Assembly (NCBI GenBank): GCA_017626055.1
Contig: JAGAJM010000004.1
Coordinates: 1 to 64,000, forward strand
From: a bacterium
Lineage (GTDB): Bacteria; Cyanobacteriota; Vampirovibrionia; Gastranaerophilales; Gastranaerophilaceae
Direction of reading: 5' to 3'
DNA: 64,000 nt
The translations under genes and the position numbers were made by a program. The notes beneath the pieces are model-generated. The model had not been told where the DNA came from. It did no database searches and saw only the letters and a list, made by a program, of their open reading frames with translations. Positions 17,264-26,171 of the stretch are shown here, piece after piece; position 1 is the stretch's first letter, and each line of letters opens with the position of its first letter.

Positions 17264-18202
17264 ATGAAGAAAGTAGGCTTACTTATAATATTATTGATGT
17301 TGAGCTTTTTACCCTGTAACGCAAAAACATCGTCTTCTGAAAAGATTGAAGAAACGAATAATACAAAAATATTCGTTTACCATATTCCAGATGAAGTTGA
17401 AGCGATACAAGAGTCAAAAGGTGTTTTGTCAGACGAAATTAGCGAAAACATCCCTGTTGTAAAGGTTGATATAATATCAGATGATGTTACCGCTGATACT
17501 TCTGGCATTGTTGAAGAAGAGCCAATTCAAGAAGAAGAAATTGTTTATGAAATGGACGAGTCTATATATCAAATTAACGATATGTACTCTGATGTTTTAT
17601 ATGGTTATGCTGCATATGATGAGGAAGAGGACACTGTTGTTTTAGAAGATTCCTTAGACGAATTCCAAGCAATTCAAATTCAAAGACCTTATAACTATAA
17701 AGGTGGTAAATATTATGCAGGTAAAAAATTAGGACAAAAATCTGCTTATTCAAAATTTAATAATATGGAATATACAATCAACCAAGTTAAATATGGTGAA
17801 GCTGAACAGTTTGGTAAAATAACTGCTGGTACAGCTTTTGAGCAAAAAATTGACTATGCTGAATTAAGACAAGTTTCTAGTATTTATTCAAAATATGATG
17901 CCAAGCATTATGCACTAACAACAGAATTTTCAAAAACTGTAAATAGTACAAATGGTGATTTTAATGATTATTTCTCATTCACTCCAGAAATTAAATTAGG
18001 GCAATATTTATCTTTAAAGGAAACTGTTTCTGCTAATTTTGCTAAACATATTAAAATTGCAGAATTCTACATATCTATAAACCCTTTTGGAAATAAAGAT
18101 ATCGACAGGTGGAATATTGAAATGGGTACAAGTTCAATTTTTGACCAGAATAACTCTTTAGTAAAAAATAGGTTTAAAATCACAACAAAATTTAAATTGT
18201 AA
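17264..18202 (+). CDS. Exported acidic protein with a beta-rich, outer-membrane-like C-terminus
   Basis: 312 residues. A signal peptide (VGLLIILLMLSFLPCNA) is followed by an acidic linker (about 25-130, with EEEPIQEEEIV and DEEEDTVVLED) and a C-terminal half of alternating polar/aromatic strands ending NRFKITTKFKL. The strand pattern and aromatic residues near the end suggest a small beta-barrel or barrel-associated envelope protein. Family not recognised. Position after the LPS export operon and before the FtsB-like gene fits an envelope role. Confidence 0.75.
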   Translation: MKKVGLLIILLMLSFLPCNAKTSSSEKIEETNNTKIFVYHIPDEVEAIQESKGVLSDEISENIPVVKVDIISDDVTADTSGIVEEEPIQEEEIVYEMDESIYQINDMYSDVLYGYAAYDEEEDTVVLEDSLDEFQAIQIQRPYNYKGGKYYAGKKLGQKSAYSKFNNMEYTINQVKYGEAEQFGKITAGTAFEQKIDYAELRQVSSIYSKYDAKHYALTTEFSKTVNSTNGDFNDYFSFTPEIKLGQYLSLKETVSANFAKHIKIAEFYISINPFGNKDIDRWNIEMGTSSIFDQNNSLVKNRFKITTKFKL

Positions 18203-18259
18203 ACAGTTTGTCTGGTAGCGGGAATTTGTTTATAATTGGGAAAAGAGGGTTTTAGGTTA

Positions 18260-18727
18260 ATGGCAGAACAGTCTGAATCAGAAAAGAAAAAACAAAGAAA
18301 GGAAAATAGAAAAAAGAGAAGAAATATCACAAAAACTGGTTTTCATTATTCTTTTTTTACTATTGTTTTAATTTTCTGTTTAATTCAAATTGGTTATGGT
18401 GCAATGTTAAACATTGGTAAAATCATTTCATACCAAGGCAAGATGCTTACTTTGGAAAACCTTCTTAAAAAAGCTCAAGCTCGTAATGAGGACTTGAAAA
18501 CAGAGAAAAAGGTTGTAACTTCTGATAATAGCTTGGAAGGTATTGCTAGAAATAATTTGAAAATGGCTAGTGAAGATGAAGTTCTAATTATTATTAACAA
18601 AAAAGTTGAAGAACCTAAAAAAGAAAAGAAAAAATTTGAAATTAAATGGTTCAAGAAAAAAGAGAAACAAAAAGAAGAACAACCATTAGGTGAAATTTAT
18701 ATACCACAAGAAGTAATTGAAGAATAA
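18260..18727 (+). CDS. FtsB/DivIC-like septum formation initiator protein
   Basis: 155 residues from the ATG at 18260; a TTG 24 nt earlier is less likely. It has a Lys/Arg-rich cytoplasmic N-terminus, one membrane segment (about 31-48, FFTIVLIFCLIQIGYGAM), a coiled coil (MLTLENLLKKAQARNEDLK) and the motif LEGIARNNLKMASEDEVLII. That motif matches the FtsB/DivIC ending in which a helix is followed by an EVxI strand. A charged tail of about 50 residues (KKEKKKFEIKWFKKKEK) is unusual. Likely a bitopic divisome protein bridging FtsL and FtsQ. Confidence 0.8.
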   Translation: MAEQSESEKKKQRKENRKKRRNITKTGFHYSFFTIVLIFCLIQIGYGAMLNIGKIISYQGKMLTLENLLKKAQARNEDLKTEKKVVTSDNSLEGIARNNLKMASEDEVLIIINKKVEEPKKEKKKFEIKWFKKKEKQKEEQPLGEIYIPQEVIEE

Positions 18728-18742
18728 GTTATAGGTAGGATT

Positions 18743-20314
18743 ATGGAAGATACTCAAGTAATTGATTATATAAAACAAGCATTCGAATTGAAAGAGTCAA
18801 AGAATTACAAACCTGCAATTGAAATGCTTTATAAGGCGTTGGAAATTGAAAATGATAATGTAGAAATTTTATTCCAAATTGGCGAGTTGTATTTTCTTTT
18901 GAATAATTATTCAAGAGCAATGCAATATTTGGAAAAATCTTCTATGTTAAATCCTGTTCACTCAAGTACTTTGAAACTAACTCGTACAATAAAAGAACGT
19001 CAAGGTGATTTGGATGGTGCGCTAACTATTTCAAATCGATTATTTGAAGAATACCCTAGTGTCGATAATTTAAAAGACTTAATCAAAATTCTTGTTAAGT
19101 TAAAATTATTTTGCGAAATTGAAAATTATAAATCTTCAGAATTTTTTAATTCAGATGTGAAAATTGAATGTGCAACGGCATTTTATTCAAATGGTGAACA
19201 AGAAAAAGCAAAAGAATTATTATCAGAATGTGATTTGTCTGATGAAAAAGCTCTGTTATTGAATGGCAGAATTAAGTTTGATGAAAATGATTTTGAAGGT
19301 GCAAAAGAGATTTTTTCTAGAATTGGTAAAAATTCTCAAAATCCAGAAATTCTTAACTATTTAGGTTTGTTTGATTTAGAAAATATGAATTTTATCGAAG
19401 CAATTAAAAACTTTTCAAAAGCTGCAAATTTGGACAAATCTAATTCAATTTATTATTATAACTTAGGAAATGCATATTTCTATAATGGATGGATTGAAGA
19501 AGCTCAAAAGGCTTATCAAAAGGCATTATATATAAGTCCAGATAATACTGATTATAGATATTCTTTGGCTTATTTATTCTTTGACAAAAAAGATTTTGCA
19601 AAAGCTAAAAAAGAAACTGATGCTATTTTGGATGTTAATTCGGATCATTCTCAAGCTAGAGTTCTAAGAGCTTTGTTGCTGGCAAATGATAAAGATTTTA
19701 TTGGTGCGCAAAAAATATTGGAAGATAATATCAAAAAAGGTTTCAATGATAATTTTACAAAAAGTGCTCTTAGTAGAATTTATACAGAATTAAATATTTA
19801 TAACAAAGCAGAAGAACTTGTTAATGAGATTATCGAACAAAATCCTGAAAACCTTAATTATTTGAGTGATTTGGCAGAAATTCACATCAGAGAAAAGAAT
19901 TATGATAAAGCAATTGAACTTGCTGATAAAATTTTGGAAATTAATCCAAATTATATCTTAGGTAATCTTTTAGGTGCAAAAACTGCAATACTAAAAGAAG
20001 ATTATGATTTGGCAAAAGGTTATGCACAAGAAGCAATTTCGCTAGATATAAACTGTGCAGAAGGTTATTATTATCTTGCATTGGTACGTGAAAAAACTGA
20101 AGATTTAGAAGAAGCGATTGAATGTATGAAACGTGCAATTTTGTACGATTTGAATAATCCAAGATATTATACAAAAATGAGCGAATTTTATAAATCTAAA
20201 AAAGATTATAAAACAGCATTAGAATACATTGCAGAAGCAGAAAGTATTGATGATTCAAACGAGTACAAAATTCTTTATTCAGAACTTGTGAAGTTGAATA
20301 GAAAAAGTAAATAA
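18743..20314 (+). CDS. Cytoplasmic TPR-repeat protein
   Basis: 523 residues with about 12 tetratricopeptide repeats over almost the whole length (for example YYNLGNAYFYNGWIEEAQKA, EGYYYLALVREKTEDLEEA). There is no signal peptide or enzymatic domain, so it is a protein-protein interaction scaffold. It follows the FtsB-like gene by 15 nt with its own TAGGTAGG-type ribosome site, which suggests co-transcription and possibly a role in division or envelope assembly. One of four large TPR genes in this window. Confidence 0.88.
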   Translation: MEDTQVIDYIKQAFELKESKNYKPAIEMLYKALEIENDNVEILFQIGELYFLLNNYSRAMQYLEKSSMLNPVHSSTLKLTRTIKERQGDLDGALTISNRLFEEYPSVDNLKDLIKILVKLKLFCEIENYKSSEFFNSDVKIECATAFYSNGEQEKAKELLSECDLSDEKALLLNGRIKFDENDFEGAKEIFSRIGKNSQNPEILNYLGLFDLENMNFIEAIKNFSKAANLDKSNSIYYYNLGNAYFYNGWIEEAQKAYQKALYISPDNTDYRYSLAYLFFDKKDFAKAKKETDAILDVNSDHSQARVLRALLLANDKDFIGAQKILEDNIKKGFNDNFTKSALSRIYTELNIYNKAEELVNEIIEQNPENLNYLSDLAEIHIREKNYDKAIELADKILEINPNYILGNLLGAKTAILKEDYDLAKGYAQEAISLDINCAEGYYYLALVREKTEDLEEAIECMKRAILYDLNNPRYYTKMSEFYKSKKDYKTALEYIAEAESIDDSNEYKILYSELVKLNRKSK

Positions 20315-20398
20315 TTTATAAGTTTCGTTTATAAATTTTTGTCTTTAAAAAAAATATAAATATAATACGATTATAAGAACATAATCGGAGAAAGAAAG

Positions 20399-21082
20399 AT
20401 GGAAGTAAGAAAAATTTTCAATAAAATATTAACAATTTTAGCCATATTGCTGGTAACTACGGGAAATGTTTTTGCTGCAAAAGTTCCAGAAGTTACTGTG
20501 CCAAATCAATATCCTGAAAAATATACCCCAGAATACATAAAACAAATCAAACCTACCTATGAAGATGTAGGGAAAGATGAGGTTTTTTATGTTGCCCTAG
20601 ATATGTTAAAAGATACAGAGGGAATGTTTTCTCGGAACGCGATTTTAGGTAATAATTTATCTAGAAAACCAGTAAAAATTGAATTTAGAGATTTAGGTCA
20701 AATTAATAAAGATTACACAACATTTGATGCTTTGGGTTGGAAAAAAGGTAAAAAATTATACATATTTATAAGCAATCGTCATAAGGATGCACCAGCTGGA
20801 GCTTTAGCAGCATTGTTAGCTCACGAGGCTTTGCATCAAGATGAGTTTAATTCATTAGCTGAAGAAACTTACGCTTGGACTATGGAAGCTTTTGTTTGGG
20901 ATGATATTTTGAAAATTTATCCAGAAAGTGACCAATCTCATCCGCTTGTAGATAGGGAAAATAAACTGAAAAGATTATTAGAAAAAGGTAATTATACAAA
21001 TCGCTACATTAAAAAAGCGGTAATGCAAAATTCTGGTTATAAACATTTGCCATCATATTCACCTGGATTTGATAGGTTATAA
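20399..21082 (+). CDS. Exported putative zinc metallopeptidase (HEALH)
   Basis: 227 residues. Signal peptide, about 1-27 (ILTILAILLVTTGNVFA). A mature domain contains LLAHEALHQDEFNSLAEETYAW, an HExxH zinc motif (His142, Glu143, His146) followed by Glu155/Glu156 as possible third ligand. This is the gluzincin-like arrangement, although the spacing is short. The preceding strand KKLYIFISNRH and the AGALAALL helix fit a compact metalloprotease fold. Substrate unknown. AATCGGAGA precedes the ATG. It lies upstream of the CtpA protease. Confidence 0.72.
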   Translation: MEVRKIFNKILTILAILLVTTGNVFAAKVPEVTVPNQYPEKYTPEYIKQIKPTYEDVGKDEVFYVALDMLKDTEGMFSRNAILGNNLSRKPVKIEFRDLGQINKDYTTFDALGWKKGKKLYIFISNRHKDAPAGALAALLAHEALHQDEFNSLAEETYAWTMEAFVWDDILKIYPESDQSHPLVDRENKLKRLLEKGNYTNRYIKKAVMQNSGYKHLPSYSPGFDRL

Positions 21083-21123
21083 AATTTATAAAGATTTTTG
21101 AATAATTCTTTTCCTTAACGAGG

Positions 21124-22404
21124 ATGTATATTGATTATAAAAAATCCTTGATGTTAAATAAAACTATGAGAAGAAAGTCAAAATCCGTTATAGTATTTTT
21201 TGCAACAGTGCTAACATTGTTTGCGATTTACGCTTTTTTCTTAAACCACCATAACCCATTATTAGACGTGGAAGAACAGAGGGTTAACACTACTCAAGTT
21301 TGTCCACAAAGACTTTTTGACCATTCTTGGCAGGTTGTAAAAAATGAATACTATGACCCAAACTTCAATAATCAGTATTGGTTAAGATGGAAAAACCATT
21401 ATCGAGGAAAAATCAAAACTTTGGATGATGCTAAAGTTGCGATAGAGTCAATGCTTGCAAGTTTAGATGACCCATATTCAAGATATTTAAACCAAGAAGA
21501 ATTCGAACAACAAAACATCAATATCACATCAAAAATTTCTGGAATTGGAGTAAATATTGTCAATGATTCGGGGAAAATTCGTATCATAAGCGTTATTGAA
21601 AATACTCCAGCGCAGTTTGCGGATTTGAAAGTTAATGATGTTATTATGGCGATTGATGACAAAAAAGTTAGTGGTTTATCGCTCGGACAAGTTTCAAGTC
21701 TTGTAAAAGGTCCTGTGAATACATTTGTAAGTATTGATGTTTTGCGAGATGGGGAACTTATCAAAAAGAAAATTATTAGAAAAGAAATCTCGATAAAGAC
21801 TGTAAAAAGTTCGGTTGATAAAAACATTGGTTATATTCAAATTTTGAGTTTTATTAGTACATCAACGCCGCATGAGTTTTTGGAAGCGTTGGAAAATACT
21901 GATAAAACAGAGGGTTTGATTATTGATATTCGTGGAAATACTGGTGGGCTTTTGCCAAATGCGGTATTTGTAACCAATTTATTCATTCCTAGAGGCAAAA
22001 TTGTTAGTATTGTTGGTAGAAATGGATTTCATAAAGATATTATGGCACAGGATAACAATGTTAATATTGAAAAGCCAGTGATAATTTTGGTTGATGGAGC
22101 AAGTGCCAGTGCCAGTGAAATTTTTTCTGGGGCAATGAAAGATTACCGCAGAGCAAAATTAGTTGGAACAAAGACTTATGGTAAAGGAATGGTACAAAAA
22201 ATTATTCCAATGCCAAACGAAACAGGGCTGAATTTGACTATTGCCAAATATTTGACACCAAAAGGCAAAGATATCAATAAACTTGGAATAAATCCTGATG
22301 TGAATTTGCCGTTATCTGCAGAAAATATTTTGGATAAAAAAGATATTCAAATGGAAGCAGCGAAAACAATGATGGAACAAATGATAAGTTCAAATGATCC
22401 ATAA
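21124..22404 (+). CDS. ctpA: C-terminal processing peptidase (S41 family)
   Basis: 426 residues. An N-terminal membrane anchor (SVIVFFATVLTLFAIYAFFL), a PDZ domain (about 135-205: SGIGVNIVNDSGKIRIISV through GPVNTFVSIDV) and an S41 catalytic domain with the nucleophile in DGASASASEIF and the lysine in GTKTYGKGMVQ. It degrades or trims periplasmic and membrane proteins with exposed C-termini. The start is not certain: the AGG of AACGAGG touches the ATG at 21124, which is too close for normal initiation. In-frame ATGs at 21151 and 21166 lack ribosome sites. Confidence 0.93.
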   Translation: MYIDYKKSLMLNKTMRRKSKSVIVFFATVLTLFAIYAFFLNHHNPLLDVEEQRVNTTQVCPQRLFDHSWQVVKNEYYDPNFNNQYWLRWKNHYRGKIKTLDDAKVAIESMLASLDDPYSRYLNQEEFEQQNINITSKISGIGVNIVNDSGKIRIISVIENTPAQFADLKVNDVIMAIDDKKVSGLSLGQVSSLVKGPVNTFVSIDVLRDGELIKKKIIRKEISIKTVKSSVDKNIGYIQILSFISTSTPHEFLEALENTDKTEGLIIDIRGNTGGLLPNAVFVTNLFIPRGKIVSIVGRNGFHKDIMAQDNNVNIEKPVIILVDGASASASEIFSGAMKDYRRAKLVGTKTYGKGMVQKIIPMPNETGLNLTIAKYLTPKGKDINKLGINPDVNLPLSAENILDKKDIQMEAAKTMMEQMISSNDP

Positions 22405-22406
22405 CC

Positions 22407-22435
22407 TTGACATCGAATTATGTCTTGCGTATAGT
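22407..22435 (+). promoter_or_regulatory. Promoter of tRNA-Cys
   Basis: TTGACA (22407-22412), a 17-nt spacer and TATAGT (22430-22435), ending 12 nt before the mature tRNA 5' end. Confidence 0.65.
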
Positions 22436-22447
22436 ATATATACGGGT

Positions 22448-22519
22448 GGCGACATGGCCAAGTGGTAAGGCAGAAGCCTGCAAAGCTTTTATCCCCCAGT
22501 TCGAATCTGGGTGTCGCCT
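22448..22519 (+). tRNA. tRNA-Cys(GCA)
   Basis: Cloverleaf with acceptor stem GGCGACA/TGTCGCC, anticodon loop CTGCAAA (anticodon GCA) closed by GAAGC/GCTTT, and T-arm CCCAGTTCGAATCTGGG. The discriminator is T, as expected for cysteine tRNA, and CCA is not encoded. It is followed by a T-run and then a terminator. Confidence 0.95.
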
Positions 22520-22547
22520 TTTTTAAAAAACAAGTTCTAAAAAATAT

Positions 22548-22577
22548 AAAAAACCGACTCTGATGGGTCGGTTTTTT
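22548..22577. terminator. Terminator after tRNA-Cys
   Basis: AAAAAACCGAC (22548-22558) pairs with GTCGGTTTTTT (22567-22577) around an 8-nt loop. A-rich and T-rich arms make it work in either direction. Confidence 0.85.
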
Positions 22578-22622
22578 GTTGGTAAAAATTATGGAAGTCA
22601 GATAATGCTTGACAAAAATTTT

Positions 22623-22669
22623 AAAAGAAAAAGCCACCCATGTTCCAGTTCGGAAGTTAGTTAGGTGGC
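22623..22669 (-). terminator. Terminator of the LicD cassette
   Basis: On the minus strand GCCACC (22669-22664) pairs with GGTGGC (22638-22633), with an inner TTCC/GGAA pair. A T-rich tract follows (22632-22623 on the minus strand). A separate perfect 14-nt palindrome GTAAGTTAACTTAC lies at 22675-22688. Confidence 0.7.
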
Positions 22670-22746
22670 AAGATGTAAGTTAACTTACGTTTTTCAGAAT
22701 TAAGTCTGTGTTAGATATTTCTTTATTCCTTATATGTAAATTATGT

Positions 22747-23829
22747 TTATTTCTTTAAATATTCTTTGTGGATTGTATCTAAACTTATATAATAATTTCT
22801 TCCTCTTTGTTGTAACCATTCAGAATAGGTTTCAATGTATTTTGCAACTTCTAATTTAAAAGGAATTTTCATATAGTTTTTACTGTAAGCATTACAAAGA
22901 TACTTATGAATATTATTTACTGTATAATATTCTGTTCCTTCAAAATTGATACGTTTGTATGGGAAAATATCTTCTTTTGTCAAAAAGAAGGTGTGCCCGA
23001 GAGTATAAAAGTCTAGATGTTCCCAACCATATGCCGTATTATTACTATCTTTTACATAGATTTCTTGGTTCATAAGTTCATTTCTAGAGAAGTCAAAACG
23101 TACTCCCCAATGTTTTTTTAATGTTATTTTATATTTGCTCATTGCATCATCATGATATTTCTTATAATCATCTTCTGATAATTTAGGGTTAATATATTCT
23201 CTAGGGAAAAAATCTATAGTTAAACAATCTTCTAGTGATGTTCCAATATATGCACTTGTACAAGAAGGTTTTTTAGAAAATATAATTTTGTTAGGATTAT
23301 TTTTTAATAAAATATCAATAATACTACGATGTTCAGTATATGAATAACAATTATATGCATCGTAAAATATAAAATTTTCTTGAGCATATGAAGGTAGTCT
23401 ATCATATTCTTCTCTCATTAGATCGAAGTCGAAATCATCATCCCAAGGTATAAATCCTTTATGACGAACAGCACCTAATAATGAACCTCCTATTATACAA
23501 GGTTTAAATCCGTCTTGCTCCATTTTTGAAATTAATTCTTTTGCGAAATTTGCTAATTTTAATTGATATTTCCTTAGTTCTCCATTTGCAGGTGGAATTT
23601 TAGTTGCATCAATTTTATCTAAGATATCTGTTAATATTTTTTTATCTGCTTTTATAGAACGATAAGATTTTTTTTCAATATGTTTTCTAATTTTCTTTAA
23701 GGGTTCTTTATTTTCAACTAAATCACTCTTTTCTAGTAAATCGAGAATTTGATTCATGTCTTTTAATTCTTTTTTTAATTCTTTACATCTTATAATATCA
23801 ATAAGTTTTTGTCCTAAAGATCGTTTCAT
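22747..23829 (-). CDS. LicD-family transferase (second of two)
   Basis: 360 residues. The LicD core is clear: [20 protein letters not shown], with acidic residues of the nucleotidyltransferase-like fold, then [11 protein letters not shown]. An unusual helical, Lys-rich N-terminal extension of about 110 residues precedes it. LicD proteins transfer phosphocholine or a similar CDP-activated phospho-amino alcohol to cell-surface glycans. It is the last gene of a five-gene minus-strand operon, 3 nt after the acyltransferase, and shares the G-x-LRK-x-QL lead-in with the LicD at 26168. Confidence 0.9.
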   Translation of the reverse strand: MKRSLGQKLIDIIRCKELKKELKDMNQILDLLEKSDLVENKEPLKKIRKHIEKKSYRSIKADKKILTDILDKIDATKIPPANGELRKYQLKLANFAKELISKMEQDGFKPCIIGGSLLGAVRHKGFIPWDDDFDFDLMREEYDRLPSYAQENFIFYDAYNCYSYTEHRSIIDILLKNNPNKIIFSKKPSCTSAYIGTSLEDCLTIDFFPREYINPKLSEDDYKKYHDDAMSKYKITLKKHWGVRFDFSRNELMNQEIYVKDSNNTAYGWEHLDFYTLGHTFFLTKEDIFPYKRINFEGTEYYTVNNIHKYLCNAYSKNYMKIPFKLEVAKYIETYSEWLQQRGRNYYISLDTIHKEYLKK

Positions 23830-23832
23830 TTT

Positions 23833-24639
23833 TTACTCCTTTGTTGTTTCTTTCATATATCGACCAAAATCTCGAACATCCCAAAATACATTATTTCTAA
23901 TGATTTTAGCTGGATTACCTGCTATTAAAACATTTGTAGTTTCAAATTTTTTATTGACAACTGACTGTGCACCAACAATTGAACCACTTGGAATTTTTGT
24001 GCCTTTTAGAATCATATTTCTCGCACCAATCCAAACATTATCACCAATCTCAATATCTTGAGGTTCATTTATGGCCAATCCTGTTTCTGGGTCAATAATT
24101 GCGTGTCCATCAGAAGTTCGTATTATAACATCTTTACCAATAAATACACCTTTACCTATGGTTAATTTATGTTTGTTTTTAAAATTATTGTTAATAATTG
24201 CATATAAACCCATATTTAAACCACAATCTTCATCAATATTTACTTCTGCTAATCCTTCTAAGCAAAAATAACAATTTTTTACAACTCTAGCAGGTTTTTT
24301 AATTTTGAAAATATTTTCATTTCCCTCTATTTCAATTGTGGTGTTGTTAAATTTAATAGGTCCTATAATTTCAATATAATTATTAGAACCATTAATTGTA
24401 AGGTTAAAATTTTTAGGCAGCGTTTTTGTATCCAAATGGAATTTTATAACGTTGTTGTTTCCTTTTATCCAAAAATTTGAATTAGCATTTTTGATCCTTA
24501 ATTGATGCCATTTACCATCATAAAAAGCTTCTATTTTGTTGTTAGAGCCTTTTATGTTACTTTTTATAAAAAATTTTTTCATCAATTTTGAAATTTTTAT
24601 TCTTTTGAACATTTTTTTCGCTTTCTTATGCACGGACAT
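23833..24639 (-). CDS. Left-handed beta-helix acyltransferase
   Basis: 268 residues. The C-terminal ~130 residues carry hexapeptide repeats of the maltose/galactoside O-acetyltransferase type (LTIGKGVFIGKDVIIR, IEIGDNVWIGARNMILKGTKI, GSIVGAQSVVNKKF, IAGNPAKIIR). The N-terminal half has further beta-helix-like repeats rich in Asn (IKGNNNVIKFHL, INGSNNYIEIIG, IEGNENIFKI). It probably acetylates a sugar in the cytoplasm using acetyl-CoA. Its start overlaps the end of the cytidylyltransferase gene by 14 nt. Confidence 0.88.
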   Translation of the reverse strand: MSVHKKAKKMFKRIKISKLMKKFFIKSNIKGSNNKIEAFYDGKWHQLRIKNANSNFWIKGNNNVIKFHLDTKTLPKNFNLTINGSNNYIEIIGPIKFNNTTIEIEGNENIFKIKKPARVVKNCYFCLEGLAEVNIDEDCGLNMGLYAIINNNFKNKHKLTIGKGVFIGKDVIIRTSDGHAIIDPETGLAINEPQDIEIGDNVWIGARNMILKGTKIPSGSIVGAQSVVNKKFETTNVLIAGNPAKIIRNNVFWDVRDFGRYMKETTKE

Positions 24640-25087
24640 TAGTATCTGCTGGTAGATGATTATCTACCTTTTCCTGTAACTTTTTGTAATTATCATAAAT
24701 TCTCTTCTTTAAACTAGAAGAACTAATACCTTCACCATAAGGGAAGTAAACTACTTGAACACCTTGTTCTTCTAAATAATCATATTTTCCAGCCCAATCA
24801 TCACCCACAACAAAGATGTCAAAGTTTAACTTTTTAACTTTATCAGTATGATCTAAAGAGCGTTGAGGTATTACAATATCAGGACCTTTAATTGCTTTCA
24901 TAAGAGCAATTCGCTCTTCAAAAGGAATTATTGGTGTAGATTTATATGTTGCTACTAATTCATCTGTGTTCACACCTACAATCAAAATATCACCTAGTGC
25001 TCTAGCATATTCAACCATCTTTAAATGATTAATATGAAGCATATCGAATGTTCCAGATGTATAAACAACTGTTTTATTACCTATCAT
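24626..25087 (-). CDS. Cytidylyltransferase-like protein (glycerol-3-phosphate cytidylyltransferase family)
   Basis: 153 residues of the TagD/GCT family: YTSGTFDMLHINHLKMVEYAR at the N-terminus and EGISSSSLKKRI near the end. The nucleotide-binding HxGH motif reads HINH here, with Asn in place of Gly, and RTxGISTT is replaced by GISSSS. These changes suggest a different phospho-alcohol substrate, so I would not call it TagD. Expected product: a CDP-activated compound for the two LicD proteins. It sits 1 nt after the aminotransferase. Confidence 0.85.
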   Translation of the reverse strand: MIGNKTVVYTSGTFDMLHINHLKMVEYARALGDILIVGVNTDELVATYKSTPIIPFEERIALMKAIKGPDIVIPQRSLDHTDKVKKLNFDIFVVGDDWAGKYDYLEEQGVQVVYFPYGEGISSSSLKKRIYDNYKKLQEKVDNHLPADTNVRA

Positions 25088-25088
25088 T

Positions 25089-26171
25089 TTAATTTTCCTC
25101 TCTTACGATATTAACGGATTTTTGTATTTTTTCTACTAAATCATCAATATCTGCAATTGTTGTATTCCCAATATGTGAAACCCGAAGAAGTTTTGTAGCT
25201 AATTCTCCACCACATGGGTTAACATAAATTCTATACTTGTCTTTCAAAACTTGAATTACATCATAAGCGTTAACATCTTCAAATAATACAGGTGTCAACA
25301 TATTCGAAAGTGGATATGTTGGTATTTTTAAGCCAATGGATTTAATTTTTTCTCTAAAATATCTACACTTCTCTTCAATGGTTTTTAATCGAGCTTCTTT
25401 GCCGCCTTCAGTATCTATAATATTTAGCATATCTTCTATTTCATACATTACCAATACTGGGGGAGTGTATGGTGTTTGTCCTCTTGGAATATTTATTAAA
25501 TAATCTTTAAAATCAAAATATTTTGATGCAGCCAATTGGTTGTTATTTATCTTGTCAATCATTCTTTGGCTAAAAGAAACTAAAGACATCCCAGGTGAAC
25601 AGCATAAGCCTTTTTGTGAACTTATAATTGTTAAGTCGATACCATATTTGTCCATATTATAATCATCACATAAGAAGGTACTAATGGCATCTACGACGAA
25701 CATCATATTATTTTTCTTTGCAAAATCACTAAGCAACTGGATATCATAAAGTTGTCCAGAAGTTGTTTCATGTAGGTTTACAAATAGCATTGTAAAACCT
25801 TTATTTTCAAATGGTTTTAAGTGTTTCTCAGCTAACGTTTCGTTCCAGTTTATGTTTACTGAATCAAAAGATTTGTTGTGATAGTCCAATAATTCACAAA
25901 ATCTTTTACCAAAACCTCCTCCGTTAATAACTAAAACCTTATCTTCTTTAGTAACACAATTTTCTATAGTAGCTTCCATTGATGCTGTTCCGGAAGCAGC
26001 TATATATATTAAAGAATTGTCATTATTATTTCCTAATAAATTTGATAATCTTTTTAATGTTTTATTCACAAGGTCACCATATTCATTTGTTCTAAAATGA
26101 ATAAATCCTTTGCTTCTTACAATTGTTGTACTTGGGTACATTTGTACTGGGCCACACGTAAAGAGTTTCAT
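25089..26171 (-). CDS. Class V aminotransferase (2-aminoethylphosphonate/alanine-glyoxylate type)
   Basis: 360 residues, a complete PLP-dependent fold type I enzyme. TCGPVQMYP at the start, AASGTASMEATIEN, the aspartate strand MMFVVDAIST and the Schiff-base lysine in ISSQKGLCCSPG are visible. Relatives transaminate phosphonoacetaldehyde or glyoxylate. No PEP mutase or decarboxylase gene lies nearby, so the aldehyde or ketone substrate is open. It begins inside the 3' end of the upstream LicD gene (ATGA overlap of 4 nt). Together with the cytidylyltransferase it probably makes the amino compound that LicD transfers. Confidence 0.9.
   Translation of the reverse strand: MKLFTCGPVQMYPSTTIVRSKGFIHFRTNEYGDLVNKTLKRLSNLLGNNNDNSLIYIAASGTASMEATIENCVTKEDKVLVINGGGFGKRFCELLDYHNKSFDSVNINWNETLAEKHLKPFENKGFTMLFVNLHETTSGQLYDIQLLSDFAKKNNMMFVVDAISTFLCDDYNMDKYGIDLTIISSQKGLCCSPGMSLVSFSQRMIDKINNNQLAASKYFDFKDYLINIPRGQTPYTPPVLVMYEIEDMLNIIDTEGGKEARLKTIEEKCRYFREKIKSIGLKIPTYPLSNMLTPVLFEDVNAYDVIQVLKDKYRIYVNPCGGELATKLLRVSHIGNTTIADIDDLVEKIQKSVNIVREEN

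Noticed and set aside
22605..22690. Small RNA gene with a TTGACA at 22609
   Set aside because: No -10 at proper distance; the hairpin with a T-tract on the minus strand explains the region as the LicD terminator.
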